DNA from: Ensifer adhaerens | Lineage (GTDB): Bacteria; Pseudomonadota; Alphaproteobacteria; Rhizobiales; Rhizobiaceae | NCBI RefSeq assembly: GCF_002940685.1 | Contig: NZ_PNFP01000007.1 | Span: 124,001 to 188,000, forward strand | DNA length: 64,000 bases | Reading direction: 5' to 3' | In this document: positions 44,801 to 52,844 of the stretch, piece by piece | How the letters are laid out: each line of letters opens with the position of its first letter | How positions within the stretch are numbered: the first letter of the stretch is position 1 | Translations under genes and position numbers: made by a program | Notes under the pieces: model-generated | The model's database searches: none | Seen by the model: only the letters and a program-made list of their open reading frames with translations | Told to the model about the DNA's origin: nothing

Positions 44801-47348
44801 CGGCGATGACGCGGAACTTGCCGACGGAGTTTTCAGCCAACTCACCTTCGAATTCCGGCTTAATGCCGAGCATCGGACCTTCGGCGCGCACTGGCAGTTT
44901 CAGCGAGCGCTCGACGGCGCGGCCGCCGGCTTCACGCATGCGGACGGTCACGGTGGCATTAAGCAGCTGCGTGGTCGAGGGCACTTCGTCGATGAGGACG
45001 TCGAAGCTGGATTTGCCTTTCTCGTCGAGCGATGAAAGCTCTTCGAGCGGCAGGCGCGTGTCTTCGCTCGCTTCTTCGTCGGCAAGGCCGAACGAGTAGC
45101 CCTTGAAGGCCGCGTTTTCGCGCGTCGGCTTGATCGTCACTTCGCCTTCAAGTTCGAGGCCGGCGGCCGGCGCGCCATAGAGATAGCGCCCGTCGACTGC
45201 CACGCTTGCCGTCTCACCAACGGCGATTTCCCTGGCGTCGCTGGTGAGATCGAATTCGGTGCGATCCGGCACGAAGTCATCGATCAGAAACTGCTTCTCG
45301 CCGATCGCAGGAGACTTCGGGTCGGTGAAGATCTGCATCGTCCAGGTGCCGCGCATGGCGTTTGCCTGGGTGTCGAGATCGAGCGTATGGCCGCCGAGCT
45401 TGCCACCGGCACTGGTCATGCGGCGATATTCGACACCATCCGGGCGTAGGAATACGAAAGTGAGCGGCAGGTTCTCGATCGCCATGCCGTCGACGTCACG
45501 GGCAAGCGCTGCCGCATGTACCGTTTCGCCGGCACGGTAGATGCCGCGCTCTGTCCAGGCGAGAATGTCGATGGCGCCAGGCGCCGCGCGTCCGGTGACG
45601 CCACGGTCGGAAAGGTCGAAGCCGGCGCGGCTCATGTCGAGGAAGACATAGTCGTCCTCGCCCTTCTTGGCCGTGATCACTGCAGGTGTCAGCCCGGCCG
45701 TGCCGCGGATCAGGCCAGCCGTGAAGGTTACGCGGCCGTCATCGTCGCTCACTGCCGTGCCGAGGATCTCGTTGTTTTTGGCGACGAGCTGCAGTTCGAC
45801 GCCTTCGATCGGCTCGGCAGTCGCAAGCGAGCGCACAAAGACGTTCAGCCCGTCGGTGCCGGCATAGGTAGAGATGCCGATATCGGAAACGACGAACCAT
45901 TGCGTCGCGCGCGCGTCCCATTCCTGGCTGATACCGGTGGTCGGCGCGGCGGTCAGGACATAGACGCCGGGCTTGCGTTGAGGCAGCGCCTCGTCGACCG
46001 GGAAGCTTGTGACGACCTCCTTGTTGACGTCACGCTCGATGTCGATCGAGCCCTGCCAGACGAGTTCGCCGATTTCGTCTTCGATGCGCTGGGCGCTGTA
46101 GCCGTCGATCTGGGTCAGGAACTGCGAGCTCTGCAGCACCTGGGCGATGCTGCGGTCGCCGACGCGGTAGAGTTTGAGCTTGGCGTTGTCGGTGTTGACG
46201 GAGACGATCGGGATGCCGCGGCGCGCGGTCGACGGCAGCACGAAGCTGTCGCCGGTGAAACGCACCATCTGGGCGCGGTCGGCGACATAGATGTCGAGGG
46301 TCACGGGCGCTTCGAGCACTTCGTCGACAGTGGAGGGCAGGCCGTTGCGAAGCGTCAGCTTGTAGCGCTCGCCATGCGAGAGGCCCTCGACGCAGATCTG
46401 GTCGCCCTTGGCTTCGAGCGCCTTGGGTGCTGTGCCGTTGACGGTGACGAATGAGGCATAGTCGGCGCCGCTCTTCAAGAGCTGCTCGGAAAACTGCACG
46501 CAGGCGCGTGGCGTCGCGGCGTCGGAATCGATCGTGTGCTCGACGACGCGGAAGCCCTTCCTCTGCTTGAGATCGAGATAGGCCGCCTCGACCGATTTGG
46601 CCTTCACCAGTTCGAGGCTCGCCTTGTAGGCGTTCAGCGAGGCGCGGAAATTCTCGGCGCCTTCGAGCGATTTCGCCATCACGGCAAGCGCATGCGCCCG
46701 GCTCTCGGTGGTACGTGTGAGCTCGTAGCCGTTGATCGCGGCGATCGCCGCCTGGATCGAAACGCTGGAATTGTTGGTGATGCGGTTCGCGGTGCGGGCC
46801 GCCTCCAGCCAGAGTTCGGCATCATCAGGATTGATCGCCAGCGCGCCCTGGAAGGCCTTCAGGGCATTCTCGATATTGCCCATGCCGGCCTGGCCACGCG
46901 CCATGTCGATGAGCGTGTTGACGCCCATGCCCTGCTGGTCGTCGGCAAGCGTCAGATTGGCCTTGGTGTTGCGGGCGTCCTGCAGCAGCTGATCCGACAG
47001 GAATTTCAGGCGCGGCGGCGCGCCGATGTCGGCTTGCGTGACCTGCGGCTGCACAACCTTGCCGGCGATCGCGCCGGGGAAGGAATTCAGCTGGTTATAG
47101 TCGGACTTGAGGAAGCACCACTTCACCTTGGGATTGTAGGTGAAGGCGCGGCAGGCCTGATCCGCGATGCAGGTCTGCTGGCATTCGTCGAGCGAGACGT
47201 TCTGTTCGGTCCTGAGGTCGAAGCCGAAATAGTCGCCGTCCTGGGTGATCTCGACCTGCCGCCCGCTCTCCTGGGCGACGACGGGGCTACCGGCGGCCAA
47301 AAGGGACAAAAAGAGGGTGGAAAGGCCGAAAAACGCGCGCACAGACAT
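41892..47348 (-). CDS. Bacterial alpha-2-macroglobulin with N-terminal PAN/apple domain
   Basis: 1818 residues from ATG 47348 (GGGAGG 5 nt upstream). Signal peptide MSVRAFFGLSTLFLSLLAAG, then SPVVAQ; no lipobox cysteine, unlike the enterobacterial lipoprotein YfhM. Residues about 35-85 look like a PAN/apple module (LRTEQNVSLDECQQTCIADQ, ACRAFTYNPKVKWCF). A helical repeat region follows (to about 250), then MG/MG-like beta domains and the bait region. The thioester motif YGCTEQTTS lies near residue 1370 and the terpenoid-cyclase-like domain around it. It should trap proteases covalently in the periplasm, working with PBP1C downstream. Confidence 0.93.
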   Translation of the reverse strand: MSVRAFFGLSTLFLSLLAAGSPVVAQESGRQVEITQDGDYFGFDLRTEQNVSLDECQQTCIADQACRAFTYNPKVKWCFLKSDYNQLNSFPGAIAGKVVQPQVTQADIGAPPRLKFLSDQLLQDARNTKANLTLADDQQGMGVNTLIDMARGQAGMGNIENALKAFQGALAINPDDAELWLEAARTANRITNNSSVSIQAAIAAINGYELTRTTESRAHALAVMAKSLEGAENFRASLNAYKASLELVKAKSVEAAYLDLKQRKGFRVVEHTIDSDAATPRACVQFSEQLLKSGADYASFVTVNGTAPKALEAKGDQICVEGLSHGERYKLTLRNGLPSTVDEVLEAPVTLDIYVADRAQMVRFTGDSFVLPSTARRGIPIVSVNTDNAKLKLYRVGDRSIAQVLQSSQFLTQIDGYSAQRIEDEIGELVWQGSIDIERDVNKEVVTSFPVDEALPQRKPGVYVLTAAPTTGISQEWDARATQWFVVSDIGISTYAGTDGLNVFVRSLATAEPIEGVELQLVAKNNEILGTAVSDDDGRVTFTAGLIRGTAGLTPAVITAKKGEDDYVFLDMSRAGFDLSDRGVTGRAAPGAIDILAWTERGIYRAGETVHAAALARDVDGMAIENLPLTFVFLRPDGVEYRRMTSAGGKLGGHTLDLDTQANAMRGTWTMQIFTDPKSPAIGEKQFLIDDFVPDRTEFDLTSDAREIAVGETASVAVDGRYLYGAPAAGLELEGEVTIKPTRENAAFKGYSFGLADEEASEDTRLPLEELSSLDEKGKSSFDVLIDEVPSTTQLLNATVTVRMREAGGRAVERSLKLPVRAEGPMLGIKPEFEGELAENSVGKFRVIAVDPAGAKIAMPGLLWKLISVERNYHWYRDGSAWKYEPVVTTKQVANGSVDLTEDGGDISVPVGWGRYRLEVETAAVDGPTSSVEFDAGWYVAATSTETPDGLEIALDKEKYAVGDTAKLKVSPRFAGELLVTVGTENLITTETASIAAEGGEVELPVTDAWGAGAYVTATLYRPGDAQESRMPMRAIGIKWLSVDPAERKLAVTLNAPEKMEPRQPLDISLQVAGAGANEEAYVTIAAVDVGILNLARYEPPNPEAWYFGQRQLGLEIRDLYGRLIDGSLGATGKLRTGGDGGQVALQGSPPTEKLVAFFEGPVQLDGDGKATVSFDIPQFNGTARLMAVAWTKAGVGHATRDVVIRDPVVVTASLPRFLAPGDRSELRLDIANTDAPAGDYQIQVTTSGQATVEQPGTGSAVTLDQGGRSSITLPVVGQYPGNGVVTVALTGANGLSLEQSLDLLVRPATLPVTQRQVVSIAPGSSLTVDGQLLADSILQGASVNLSVTRSAAFDMPALLMTLDRYPYGCTEQTTSRALPLLYLSELAKQSGLADDEGVTKRVQEAIYRVLSNQSSSGSFGLWGPGYGDLWLDAYVTDFLTRAREQKYDVPEAAMVQALENLQNGVSYDTNAKDRGNEIAYALYVLARNRKAAINDLRYYANTLINDFPTPLAKAHIAAALSLYGDAQGAQDTFANAANMSTGLVNVSLSRSDYGSSLRDGAAVLALAAESRPVPPIVPELSKMVSREWEQKTYTSTQEQAWMLLAARAIQNGDEDMALDVNGASKTGSYAAQMTGDALITHPVVIRNQGADPVSAVVTTVAAPAQPLSAGGDGFTIERTYYTLDGAEANVMEARQNERYVVVLKVTETNEWPSRVLVTDLLPAGFQIDNPSLVDSAQLSNFEWLGEITATHTEFRNDRFVAALDRSSGAGREVTLAYVVRAVTPGTYDHPAASVEDMYRPQLSARTATGRMEVLAAQ

Positions 47349-47559
47349 CAAGTCCTCCCAACGCTGCCGGTCTCGATAGAGGCTTCACTTTTCAGGCTTC
47401 CGCCCCGCTTGTCAACTGAAGAGCAGTCGACGCGCGACGCAATTTCAGCGGGAGCGCTCAAGTGAAGGATCAGAAATCGATCCGGAATGAAACACGATAA
47501 AACGATATGTAAATCAAACTATTATGACGGTTGGCCAAAGCCGCGGGGAAACCGCGCCG

Positions 47560-48225
47560 CTAGCCTCGTTGTTCCCGCAGGAAGACGGTCAGCGAGCGAC
47601 CGGCGTCCAGGATATGGTCGCGCGTCAAGGCTGAGGCCCGTTCGGCGTCGCGCGCCACACAGGCATCCAGGATCGCCTTGTGCTCGCGCCGCGCACGGGC
47701 GACGCCCGAGGTCAAGGTCAGTTGCGCCCGCAGGTAGCGGTCGATGCGGTCGAGCGAGGCGCGAACAATCTGGAGATAGTAGGGGCGCCGCGCAGCTTCG
47801 TAGAGACTGTAGTGGAAGTTGCGGTTGATTTCGCCCCAGCGGTCGGAATTTTCCTCCTGCTCGAATTCCTCGCAATGCTGGCGTGCAAGATCGAGCGTGC
47901 GGCGATCGAGATTGGGCACGGCAAGCCGAATGACCTCCGCCTCGATGAGCGCGCGGAACTCGAAGATTTCCTCGATTTCCTCGATCGAAAGCCCGGCGAC
48001 GACCGCGCCCTTGTAGCGCTCCGTGGTGATGAGACCGTGTTGCTCCAGCCGCGAAAGCGCCTCGCGCACCGGAATGCGGCTGGTGTTGAACATCTGGGCG
48101 ATGTGGTCCTGGCGCAGGTTCTCGCCCTCGGCGAGGTCACCTTCAATGATCGCTTTGCGCAAAGCCTCATAGACGATATCGGCGGCTGAGGCGGCTTGCC
48201 TGACATCGACGGCGTCGAGTTTCAT
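47560..48225 (-). CDS. GntR family regulator (FadR/FCD subfamily)
   Basis: About 221 residues from ATG 48225 (MKLDAVDVRQAASAADIVYE); an ATG near 48327 would lengthen it and the ribosome site is not decisive. Winged HTH: EALRKAIIEGDLAEGENLRQ, IAQMFNTSRIPVREALSRLE. FCD effector domain: EFRALIEAEVIRLAV (Glu/Arg metal-site region), NRNFHYSLYEAARRPYYLQI (His), REHKAILDACVARDAERASA. It faces away from the racemase/peptide-transport genes one gene away. The palindrome ATTGGATCCAAT found in two promoters there is of the kind FCD regulators bind, so it is my first candidate for that regulon. Confidence 0.9.
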   Translation of the reverse strand: MKLDAVDVRQAASAADIVYEALRKAIIEGDLAEGENLRQDHIAQMFNTSRIPVREALSRLEQHGLITTERYKGAVVAGLSIEEIEEIFEFRALIEAEVIRLAVPNLDRRTLDLARQHCEEFEQEENSDRWGEINRNFHYSLYEAARRPYYLQIVRASLDRIDRYLRAQLTLTSGVARARREHKAILDACVARDAERASALTRDHILDAGRSLTVFLREQRG

Positions 48226-48472
48226 CCTGTTCAAACCCTGCTGGCCAGGTCTTCGGGCCTGGTGGACTCGGTAACGCGCAAGCGCTGTTTTCTCAACGGT
48301 CATAGGTCCAATCAGGGTGTCGGGCAACAGCGTCTGTGTCTGAAGACGGCGCGCTCGGACGCGACCTCGCCCGAAGGGACGGTAAGTATTCGCTTCAAGG
48401 CGCTTGACCTTCGTCGCAGTGCCTATTCTTCTAGGCGCCTATCCCTAGGGTTGAAGCTTGCTTGGATGGTTT

Positions 48473-48787
48473 ATGAGTGAGATCCAGAACAAGTCCGTGG
48501 CGCTTGTAACGCAGATTGAAGGCGCGCTTGCCGATGCGTCGCCGTCAGATCGGGCTCAGTCATTCCTCGAAAGATCGCTGGACCTCTATTTTGCGCTCGG
48601 TGGGTCCCCTGACGCGGCCGTCAAGCTGGTGACGCAGGCGCGCAGCGGCGCGCCGTTGCGGGTAGAATCGGCCGTGGCCAATGTGGTCATCGAACTCGCG
48701 GCTGCCAGCCATCTGAGCGACATCGACATGATCCAGGCGGCGTACAATCGTCTAGACGTTGAACTCAAGACGCAACGTTCAAAATAG
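48473..48787 (+). CDS. Hypothetical protein, helical (104 aa)
   Basis: MSEIQNKSVALVTQIEGALA, about 104 residues, mostly helical and soluble, rich in Ala and Leu (SFLERSLDLYFALGGSPDAA, VANVVIELAAASHLSDIDM). No family recognised. The ribosome site is poor; TTG at 48458 is an alternative start. A TAGGCGCCTA palindrome and a TTGACC -35-like hexamer lie 30-70 bases upstream. It is flanked by the divergent GntR gene and a 480-base gap before the racemase gene. Confidence 0.55.
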   Translation: MSEIQNKSVALVTQIEGALADASPSDRAQSFLERSLDLYFALGGSPDAAVKLVTQARSGAPLRVESAVANVVIELAAASHLSDIDMIQAAYNRLDVELKTQRSK

Positions 48788-49267
48788 GACACGCGGACCG
48801 GCTACCCTCGGTGTGGAGAACGATCCGGAGCGCTCCGTTTCCCTGATGTCCGAGGGTTTTCGTCGCGCCTGGCGCTCCGCGCGCGAATGCACGTCGACGG
48901 AACTTGCCCGCATGTGGATCGCAGTCGTGACGTCCGTGTGTGTAAGTTAGAATTCGACGGATCGCTCTCGGCGAGCGCCGACATCCTCATGCCGCGAGCG
49001 CCCTGCCAGGATGCGGTTGCAGCGCCGGCCGGCTTTCGAAGCCGAGCGCGGAATACAAAGTCGAACGCGCTTTAGGTGGGATAATCTCATGCAGGCGGCT
49101 CCGAAAGAATCTGGATTGTATATTGGATCCAATTTTTCTATGAGTCGGTTCAGCCGGGCTGGGCGCGATCGCGCTGCTGTCGCCGGCCAATATGGGAGCA
49201 CCGCTGATGCACGACGCATCGGTGCCGCCCCGGTGGCGCCCGGCCACCACCATGGAAGGAGAAGGGC
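48788..49267. other. 480-base gene-free region before the racemase-family gene
   Basis: I see no convincing gene here. It contains a 34-residue ATG frame at 48846-48950 without a ribosome site, and the palindromic box at 49120-49139, probably the racemase-gene operator. A good GGAGAAGG site (around 49257-49264) leads into the next ATG. The length may include a 130-base leader. Confidence 0.5.
49120..49139 (-). promoter_or_regulatory. Palindromic regulatory box upstream of racemase-family gene
   Basis: On the reverse strand AGAAAAATTGGATCCAATAT; its core ATTGGATCCAAT is a perfect 12-bp palindrome. The identical 20 nt, opposite orientation, occur before the peptide ABC operon at 51127-51146. 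Fits an FCD-type GntR operator. Confidence 0.75.
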
Positions 49268-50299
49268 ATGCGCAGCAACAAGGTCGTCCATATCGTTTCC
49301 TGTCACGCGGAGGGTGAAGTCGGCGATGTTATCGTCGGTGGCGTTGCGCCGCCGCCGGGCAACACACTCTGGGAACAGCGCCGCTTCATTGCCGAGGACC
49401 AGACGCTGCGCAACTTCGTGCTCAACGAGCCGCGCGGCGGCGTCTTCCGCCACATCAACTTGCTGGTGCCGCCGAAGGATCCGCGCGCGACGATGGGCTT
49501 CATCATCATGGAGCCCGAGGATACGCCGCCGATGTCCGGCTCGAACTCGATCTGCGTCTCGACAGTATTGCTCGACAGCGGCATCGTGCCGATGCAGGAG
49601 CCGGAAACACGCATGGTGCTGGAAGCGCCGGGCGGGCTGGTCAACGTCGTTGCCGAGTGCCGCAACGGCAAGGCCGAGCGCATCACAGTCACCAACGTGC
49701 CGTCCTTCGCCGACAAGCTCGATGCCAAGCTCGAGGTCGAAGGGCTGGGCACGCTGACCGTCGATACCGCCTATGGCGGCGACAGCTTCGTCATCATCGA
49801 TGCCCGCGCCCTTGGTTTCTCGGTGACGCCGGACGAGGCGCGCGAGCTTGCCGAAACCGGCATCAAGATCACCCGCGCGGCCAACGAGCAGCTCGGTTTC
49901 ACCCATCCGGAAAATCCGGAATGGGATCACATCTCCTTCTGCCAGTTGACGTTGCCGGTCGAGGAAAAGGACGGCGTTCTGCACGGCCGCAACACCGTCG
50001 TGATCCAGCCGGCCAAGCTCGATCGCTCGCCAACCGGGACCGGCTGCTCGGCGCGCATGGCGGTACTACATGCCCGCGGCGTGATGAAGGTCGGCCAGCG
50101 CTTCAGCGGTCATTCGATCATCGATTCGACGTTCGATTGCCGCATCGTCGGCGAAACGACGGTCGGCGGACGCCCGGCGATCGTGCCTGAGATTTCCGGC
50201 CGCGCCTGGATCACCGGTACGCACCAGGTGATGCTCGACCCGGCCGATCCGTGGCCGGCAGGCTATCGCCTTGCCGACACCTGGCCGCGCAAGCGGTAG
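49268..50299 (+). CDS. Proline racemase superfamily enzyme (hydroxyproline epimerase/dehydratase-like, Ser-Cys type)
   Basis: 343 residues: [39 protein letters not shown], first catalytic-loop position [16 protein letters not shown], second [49 protein letters not shown]. True proline racemases have a Cys at both positions. Here the first reads MSGSN (Ser) and the second keeps Cys, so plain proline racemase is less likely. Ser-Cys and Thr-Cys members include trans-3-hydroxy-L-proline dehydratases and some 4-hydroxyproline epimerases. With an X-Pro peptidase and peptide importer nearby, a role on (hydroxy)proline or N-terminal prolyl compounds is inferred. Confidence 0.88.
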   Translation: MRSNKVVHIVSCHAEGEVGDVIVGGVAPPPGNTLWEQRRFIAEDQTLRNFVLNEPRGGVFRHINLLVPPKDPRATMGFIIMEPEDTPPMSGSNSICVSTVLLDSGIVPMQEPETRMVLEAPGGLVNVVAECRNGKAERITVTNVPSFADKLDAKLEVEGLGTLTVDTAYGGDSFVIIDARALGFSVTPDEARELAETGIKITRAANEQLGFTHPENPEWDHISFCQLTLPVEEKDGVLHGRNTVVIQPAKLDRSPTGTGCSARMAVLHARGVMKVGQRFSGHSIIDSTFDCRIVGETTVGGRPAIVPEISGRAWITGTHQVMLDPADPWPAGYRLADTWPRKR

Positions 50300-50355
50300 A
50301 GTCCCTGCGTGCGGGCTGCATCTCGTGGCCCGCACGCCCCGCTCAGCGGTGCCGC

Positions 50356-50976
50356 TCAGTCTTCCTTGATAATGCGTGTGGTGCCGACCCAGAGCTCACG
50401 GGCCGGCCCCGCACCGACGTTCCGGGCGCGATGCGGCAGCGAGGCGGGGAAATGCAGCGTGTCGCCGGCCTTCAAGAGATATTCCTTGCCGTCGATCTCG
50501 TAGAGCATCTCGCCCTCGATCAGGTAGAGGAAGTCCTCGCCCTCGTGGCTCGTCAGTTCGGAGGCGTATCCCTCAGGCATATGGGTAATGCAGCCATTGA
50601 GTGCTGCGCCCGGAAAGCCGCGTTCGATCAGTTCGTAGACGCGCTCCTTGGTCTCGACGTTGTAGCCGGGGCGTTCGCCGGCATGGGAGACCATCGAATG
50701 GCCATGCTGCGGCGGCTGCGACAGGAAGGTATCGACGCTGGTGCCGAGCGCGTTGGCGACGTTGTAGAGCGAGATCAGCGAAGGCGTGGAAATCCCGCGT
50801 TCGATCTGGCTGATGAAGCCTTCCGTCAGCCCGGCCTCGCGTGCCACGTCCTTCATCGTCTTGCCGATTTCCTTGCGGCGGGCTCTCAGCATCTGCCCGA
50901 GCGAGGCGGGCGTCGAGGCTTCGGGGAGGGAGGCGCCTTCCTGTACTTCAGGCGCCTCTTCGATCTTCACGGGCAT
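50356..50976 (-). CDS. XRE-cupin transcriptional regulator (PuuR-like)
   Basis: 206 residues from ATG 50976 (MPVKIEEAPEVQEG; GCGGAAAG site upstream). Residues about 25-85: XRE HTH (LGQMLRARRKEIGKTMKDVA, REAGLTEGFISQIERGIST). Residues about 125-200: cupin domain (GCITHMPEGYASELTSHEGE, DFLYLIEGEMLYEIDG, GDTLHFPASLPHRARN). Such proteins bind small ligands, often amines or amino acids, in the cupin. It is divergent from the peptide ABC operon with a 227-base shared region that includes the palindrome ACTTTAG-N5-CTAAAGT 36 bases upstream of its start, probably its own operator. It converges with the racemase gene. Confidence 0.92.
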   Translation of the reverse strand: MPVKIEEAPEVQEGASLPEASTPASLGQMLRARRKEIGKTMKDVAREAGLTEGFISQIERGISTPSLISLYNVANALGTSVDTFLSQPPQHGHSMVSHAGERPGYNVETKERVYELIERGFPGAALNGCITHMPEGYASELTSHEGEDFLYLIEGEMLYEIDGKEYLLKAGDTLHFPASLPHRARNVGAGPARELWVGTTRIIKED

Positions 50977-51011
50977 GATTTTCTTTCCGCTTGACTCACG
51001 TCTATCGATGT

Positions 51012-51030
51012 ACTTTAGTCCAGCTAAAGT
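51012..51030. promoter_or_regulatory. Operator of the XRE-cupin regulator (19-bp palindrome)
   Basis: ACTTTAG (51012-51018), TCCAG spacer, CTAAAGT (51024-51030): perfect 7-bp arms. This resembles the CTTTAG/CTAAAG pattern of XRE-cupin operators. It lies between the regulator and ABC promoters. Confidence 0.72.
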
Positions 51031-51126
51031 TGGTTCGGCAAGCCGATCAGATCGCATGCCAGCCAGCTTGAAAAGGGGAACTACAAGAACGTCTTCGCGG
51101 CAATCCGTCGGCGGCAAAAAACACGA

Positions 51127-51146
51127 AGAAAAATTGGATCCAATAT
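51127..51146 (+). promoter_or_regulatory. Palindromic regulatory box upstream of the peptide ABC operon
   Basis: AGAAAAATTGGATCCAATAT, identical to the reverse-strand copy at 49120-49139. It lies 57 bases before the binding-protein start. It suggests co-regulation of the ABC operon with the racemase-family gene. Confidence 0.78.
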
Positions 51147-51203
51147 CCAAAATGCGTGTTTGGTGCGCGATCGGTGACGGCTGCGGTCAAAAGGAGGAGT
51201 AAG

Positions 51204-52781
51204 ATGAAACGTATATTGCCTATCATGCTCGGCGCGACGCTCGGGCTCCTGGCTGCCACCTCGGCATTCGCGATCGAGCGCGGCGGTGCGATGACATTTG
51301 CGCGCTATGACGACTCCACCGTCATCGATCCCGTCTACGCGGATCGCAACCCCGATCTCTGGATGGTGACCGGCCTTTACGAAACGCTGCTGCGCAACGG
51401 CCCCGATGGCTCGATCGTGCCGGGACTGGCGGAAGCCCATGAGGTTTCGGCCGATGGCAAGACCATCACGCTGACGCTGAGAGGCGGTCTCAAATTCTCC
51501 GACGGATCGGACCTCACCGGCGCCGACGTCGTCTTCTCGCTCGATCGCGCCCGCAACGCCGATCTCGGCCCATGGGCCGGCCTGCTCGGCGCCGTCGAGA
51601 AGGTTGCTGCCGACGGCAACAGAATCACCGTCTCGCTGAAGAACCCCGACCCTACCATCATCTCGATCCTTGCGACCTTCAATACCGGCATCATGCCGAA
51701 GGCGGCCTTCGAGAAAGCGGCCGGCGCGACGGACCAGGAAAAGGCGCGCGCCTTCTTTTCGGCAGGCCCGGTGACATCGGGCCCCTTCGTCATGAAGAGC
51801 CACGTGCAGGGCTCGAGCATGAGCTTCGAGCGCAATCCGAACTACTGGCGCCAGGGTGAAGACGGCAAGCCGCTGCCCTATCTCGACCGGGTTGAATTCC
51901 TCGTCATTCCCGATGACGCCACCCGTATCCTCAAGCTCCAGGCCGGCGAAGTCGACGCCGCCGAGTTCATTCCCTTCGCCCGCGTCGGCGAACTGGGCGC
52001 CGATCCGAACCTGAAGATGGAACTCTTCCCGTCGACCCGCATCGTCTACGCGCCGATCAACACGCGGGAGGCGAAGAAGGATGGCTCGAAGAACCCGCTT
52101 GCCGACGTCAAGGTTCGCCAGGCGCTGAACTATGCGACCGATAAGAGCGTGCTGATCAAGCTCGTGACCTTCGATACGGGCAAGCCGATGACCTCGCTGA
52201 TGTCGGCGGCGACCCAGCTTCATTATGGTCCCGAGCCGCTCTACCCCTATGATCCGGAAAAGGCCAAGCAGCTGCTGTCGGAAGCCGGCCTCAGTGGCGG
52301 TTTCGAGGTGAAGCTCACCACGCTTGCTGGCAGCGCCGACGATGCGACGCTGTTTACCGCCCTTCAGCAGATGTGGGCGCCGCTCGGCGTCAACCTCAAG
52401 GTCGAGCAGGTCGACAACCCGACCCGTGGCGAGAAGAACCGCTCGGGCGATTTCGACATCCACAGCTATGGCTGGGCGAACGACGTCAACGATCCGGCGC
52501 AGGTGACCGGCTGGCTTGGCTACTACAAGCAGCGCCAGGCCGTCGGCACCGGCTGGAACAACCAGGAATTCAATACGCTGTTCGAGGCCTCCAACGTCGA
52601 GACCGATCCCGCCAAGCGCAAGGACGAATACAAGCGCATGCAGGAAATCTACGCGGCGGAAGCACCGCTGCTCTTCCTGTTCGAAACGCCGTTCGCGGTT
52701 GCCGTTTCGAAGTCGATCGAAGGCTACGTGCAGACGCCACTCGGCGCCAACGACTTCTCGGAAGCCTGGCGCGCCGACTGA
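51204..52781 (+). CDS. Peptide ABC transporter periplasmic binding protein (family 5)
   Basis: 525 residues from ATG 51204 (AAGGAGGAG 4-5 nt upstream). Signal peptide MKRILPIMLGATLGLLAATS, then AFA before IERGG. Mature family-5 (DppA/OppA-like) protein: LYETLLRNGPDGSIVPGLAE, GADVVFSLDRARN, VTSGPFVMKSH, RNPNYWRQGEDGKPLPYLDR, VRQALNYATDKSVLIKL, YGWANDVNDPAQ. It captures peptides or peptide-like solutes in the periplasm. It is the first gene of SBP-permease-permease-ATPase-ATPase, with M24 peptidase following. The substrate is not readable from sequence; prolyl peptides are suggested by the neighbours. Confidence 0.94.
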   Translation: MKRILPIMLGATLGLLAATSAFAIERGGAMTFARYDDSTVIDPVYADRNPDLWMVTGLYETLLRNGPDGSIVPGLAEAHEVSADGKTITLTLRGGLKFSDGSDLTGADVVFSLDRARNADLGPWAGLLGAVEKVAADGNRITVSLKNPDPTIISILATFNTGIMPKAAFEKAAGATDQEKARAFFSAGPVTSGPFVMKSHVQGSSMSFERNPNYWRQGEDGKPLPYLDRVEFLVIPDDATRILKLQAGEVDAAEFIPFARVGELGADPNLKMELFPSTRIVYAPINTREAKKDGSKNPLADVKVRQALNYATDKSVLIKLVTFDTGKPMTSLMSAATQLHYGPEPLYPYDPEKAKQLLSEAGLSGGFEVKLTTLAGSADDATLFTALQQMWAPLGVNLKVEQVDNPTRGEKNRSGDFDIHSYGWANDVNDPAQVTGWLGYYKQRQAVGTGWNNQEFNTLFEASNVETDPAKRKDEYKRMQEIYAAEAPLLFLFETPFAVAVSKSIEGYVQTPLGANDFSEAWRAD

Positions 52782-52800
52782 TAGCGGAACGATCTGAGAG

Positions 52801-52826
52801 AACCGGGCGGCAGGCCGTCCGGTTTT
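52801..52826 (+). other. Stem-loop (partial terminator) after the binding-protein gene
   Basis: AACCGGGCGGC (52801-52811) pairs with GCCGTCCGGTT (52814-52824, one G-U pair), followed by TTTCC. It lies between the binding-protein and permease genes and probably lowers permease expression relative to the binding protein. Confidence 0.65.
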
Positions 52827-52844
52827 CCGTTGAAGGTTGGAATC

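Noticed and set aside
48759-48950. Forward ORF of 63 aa after the 104-aa hypothetical gene
   Set aside because: No ribosome site, overlaps the preceding gene, no recognisable features.
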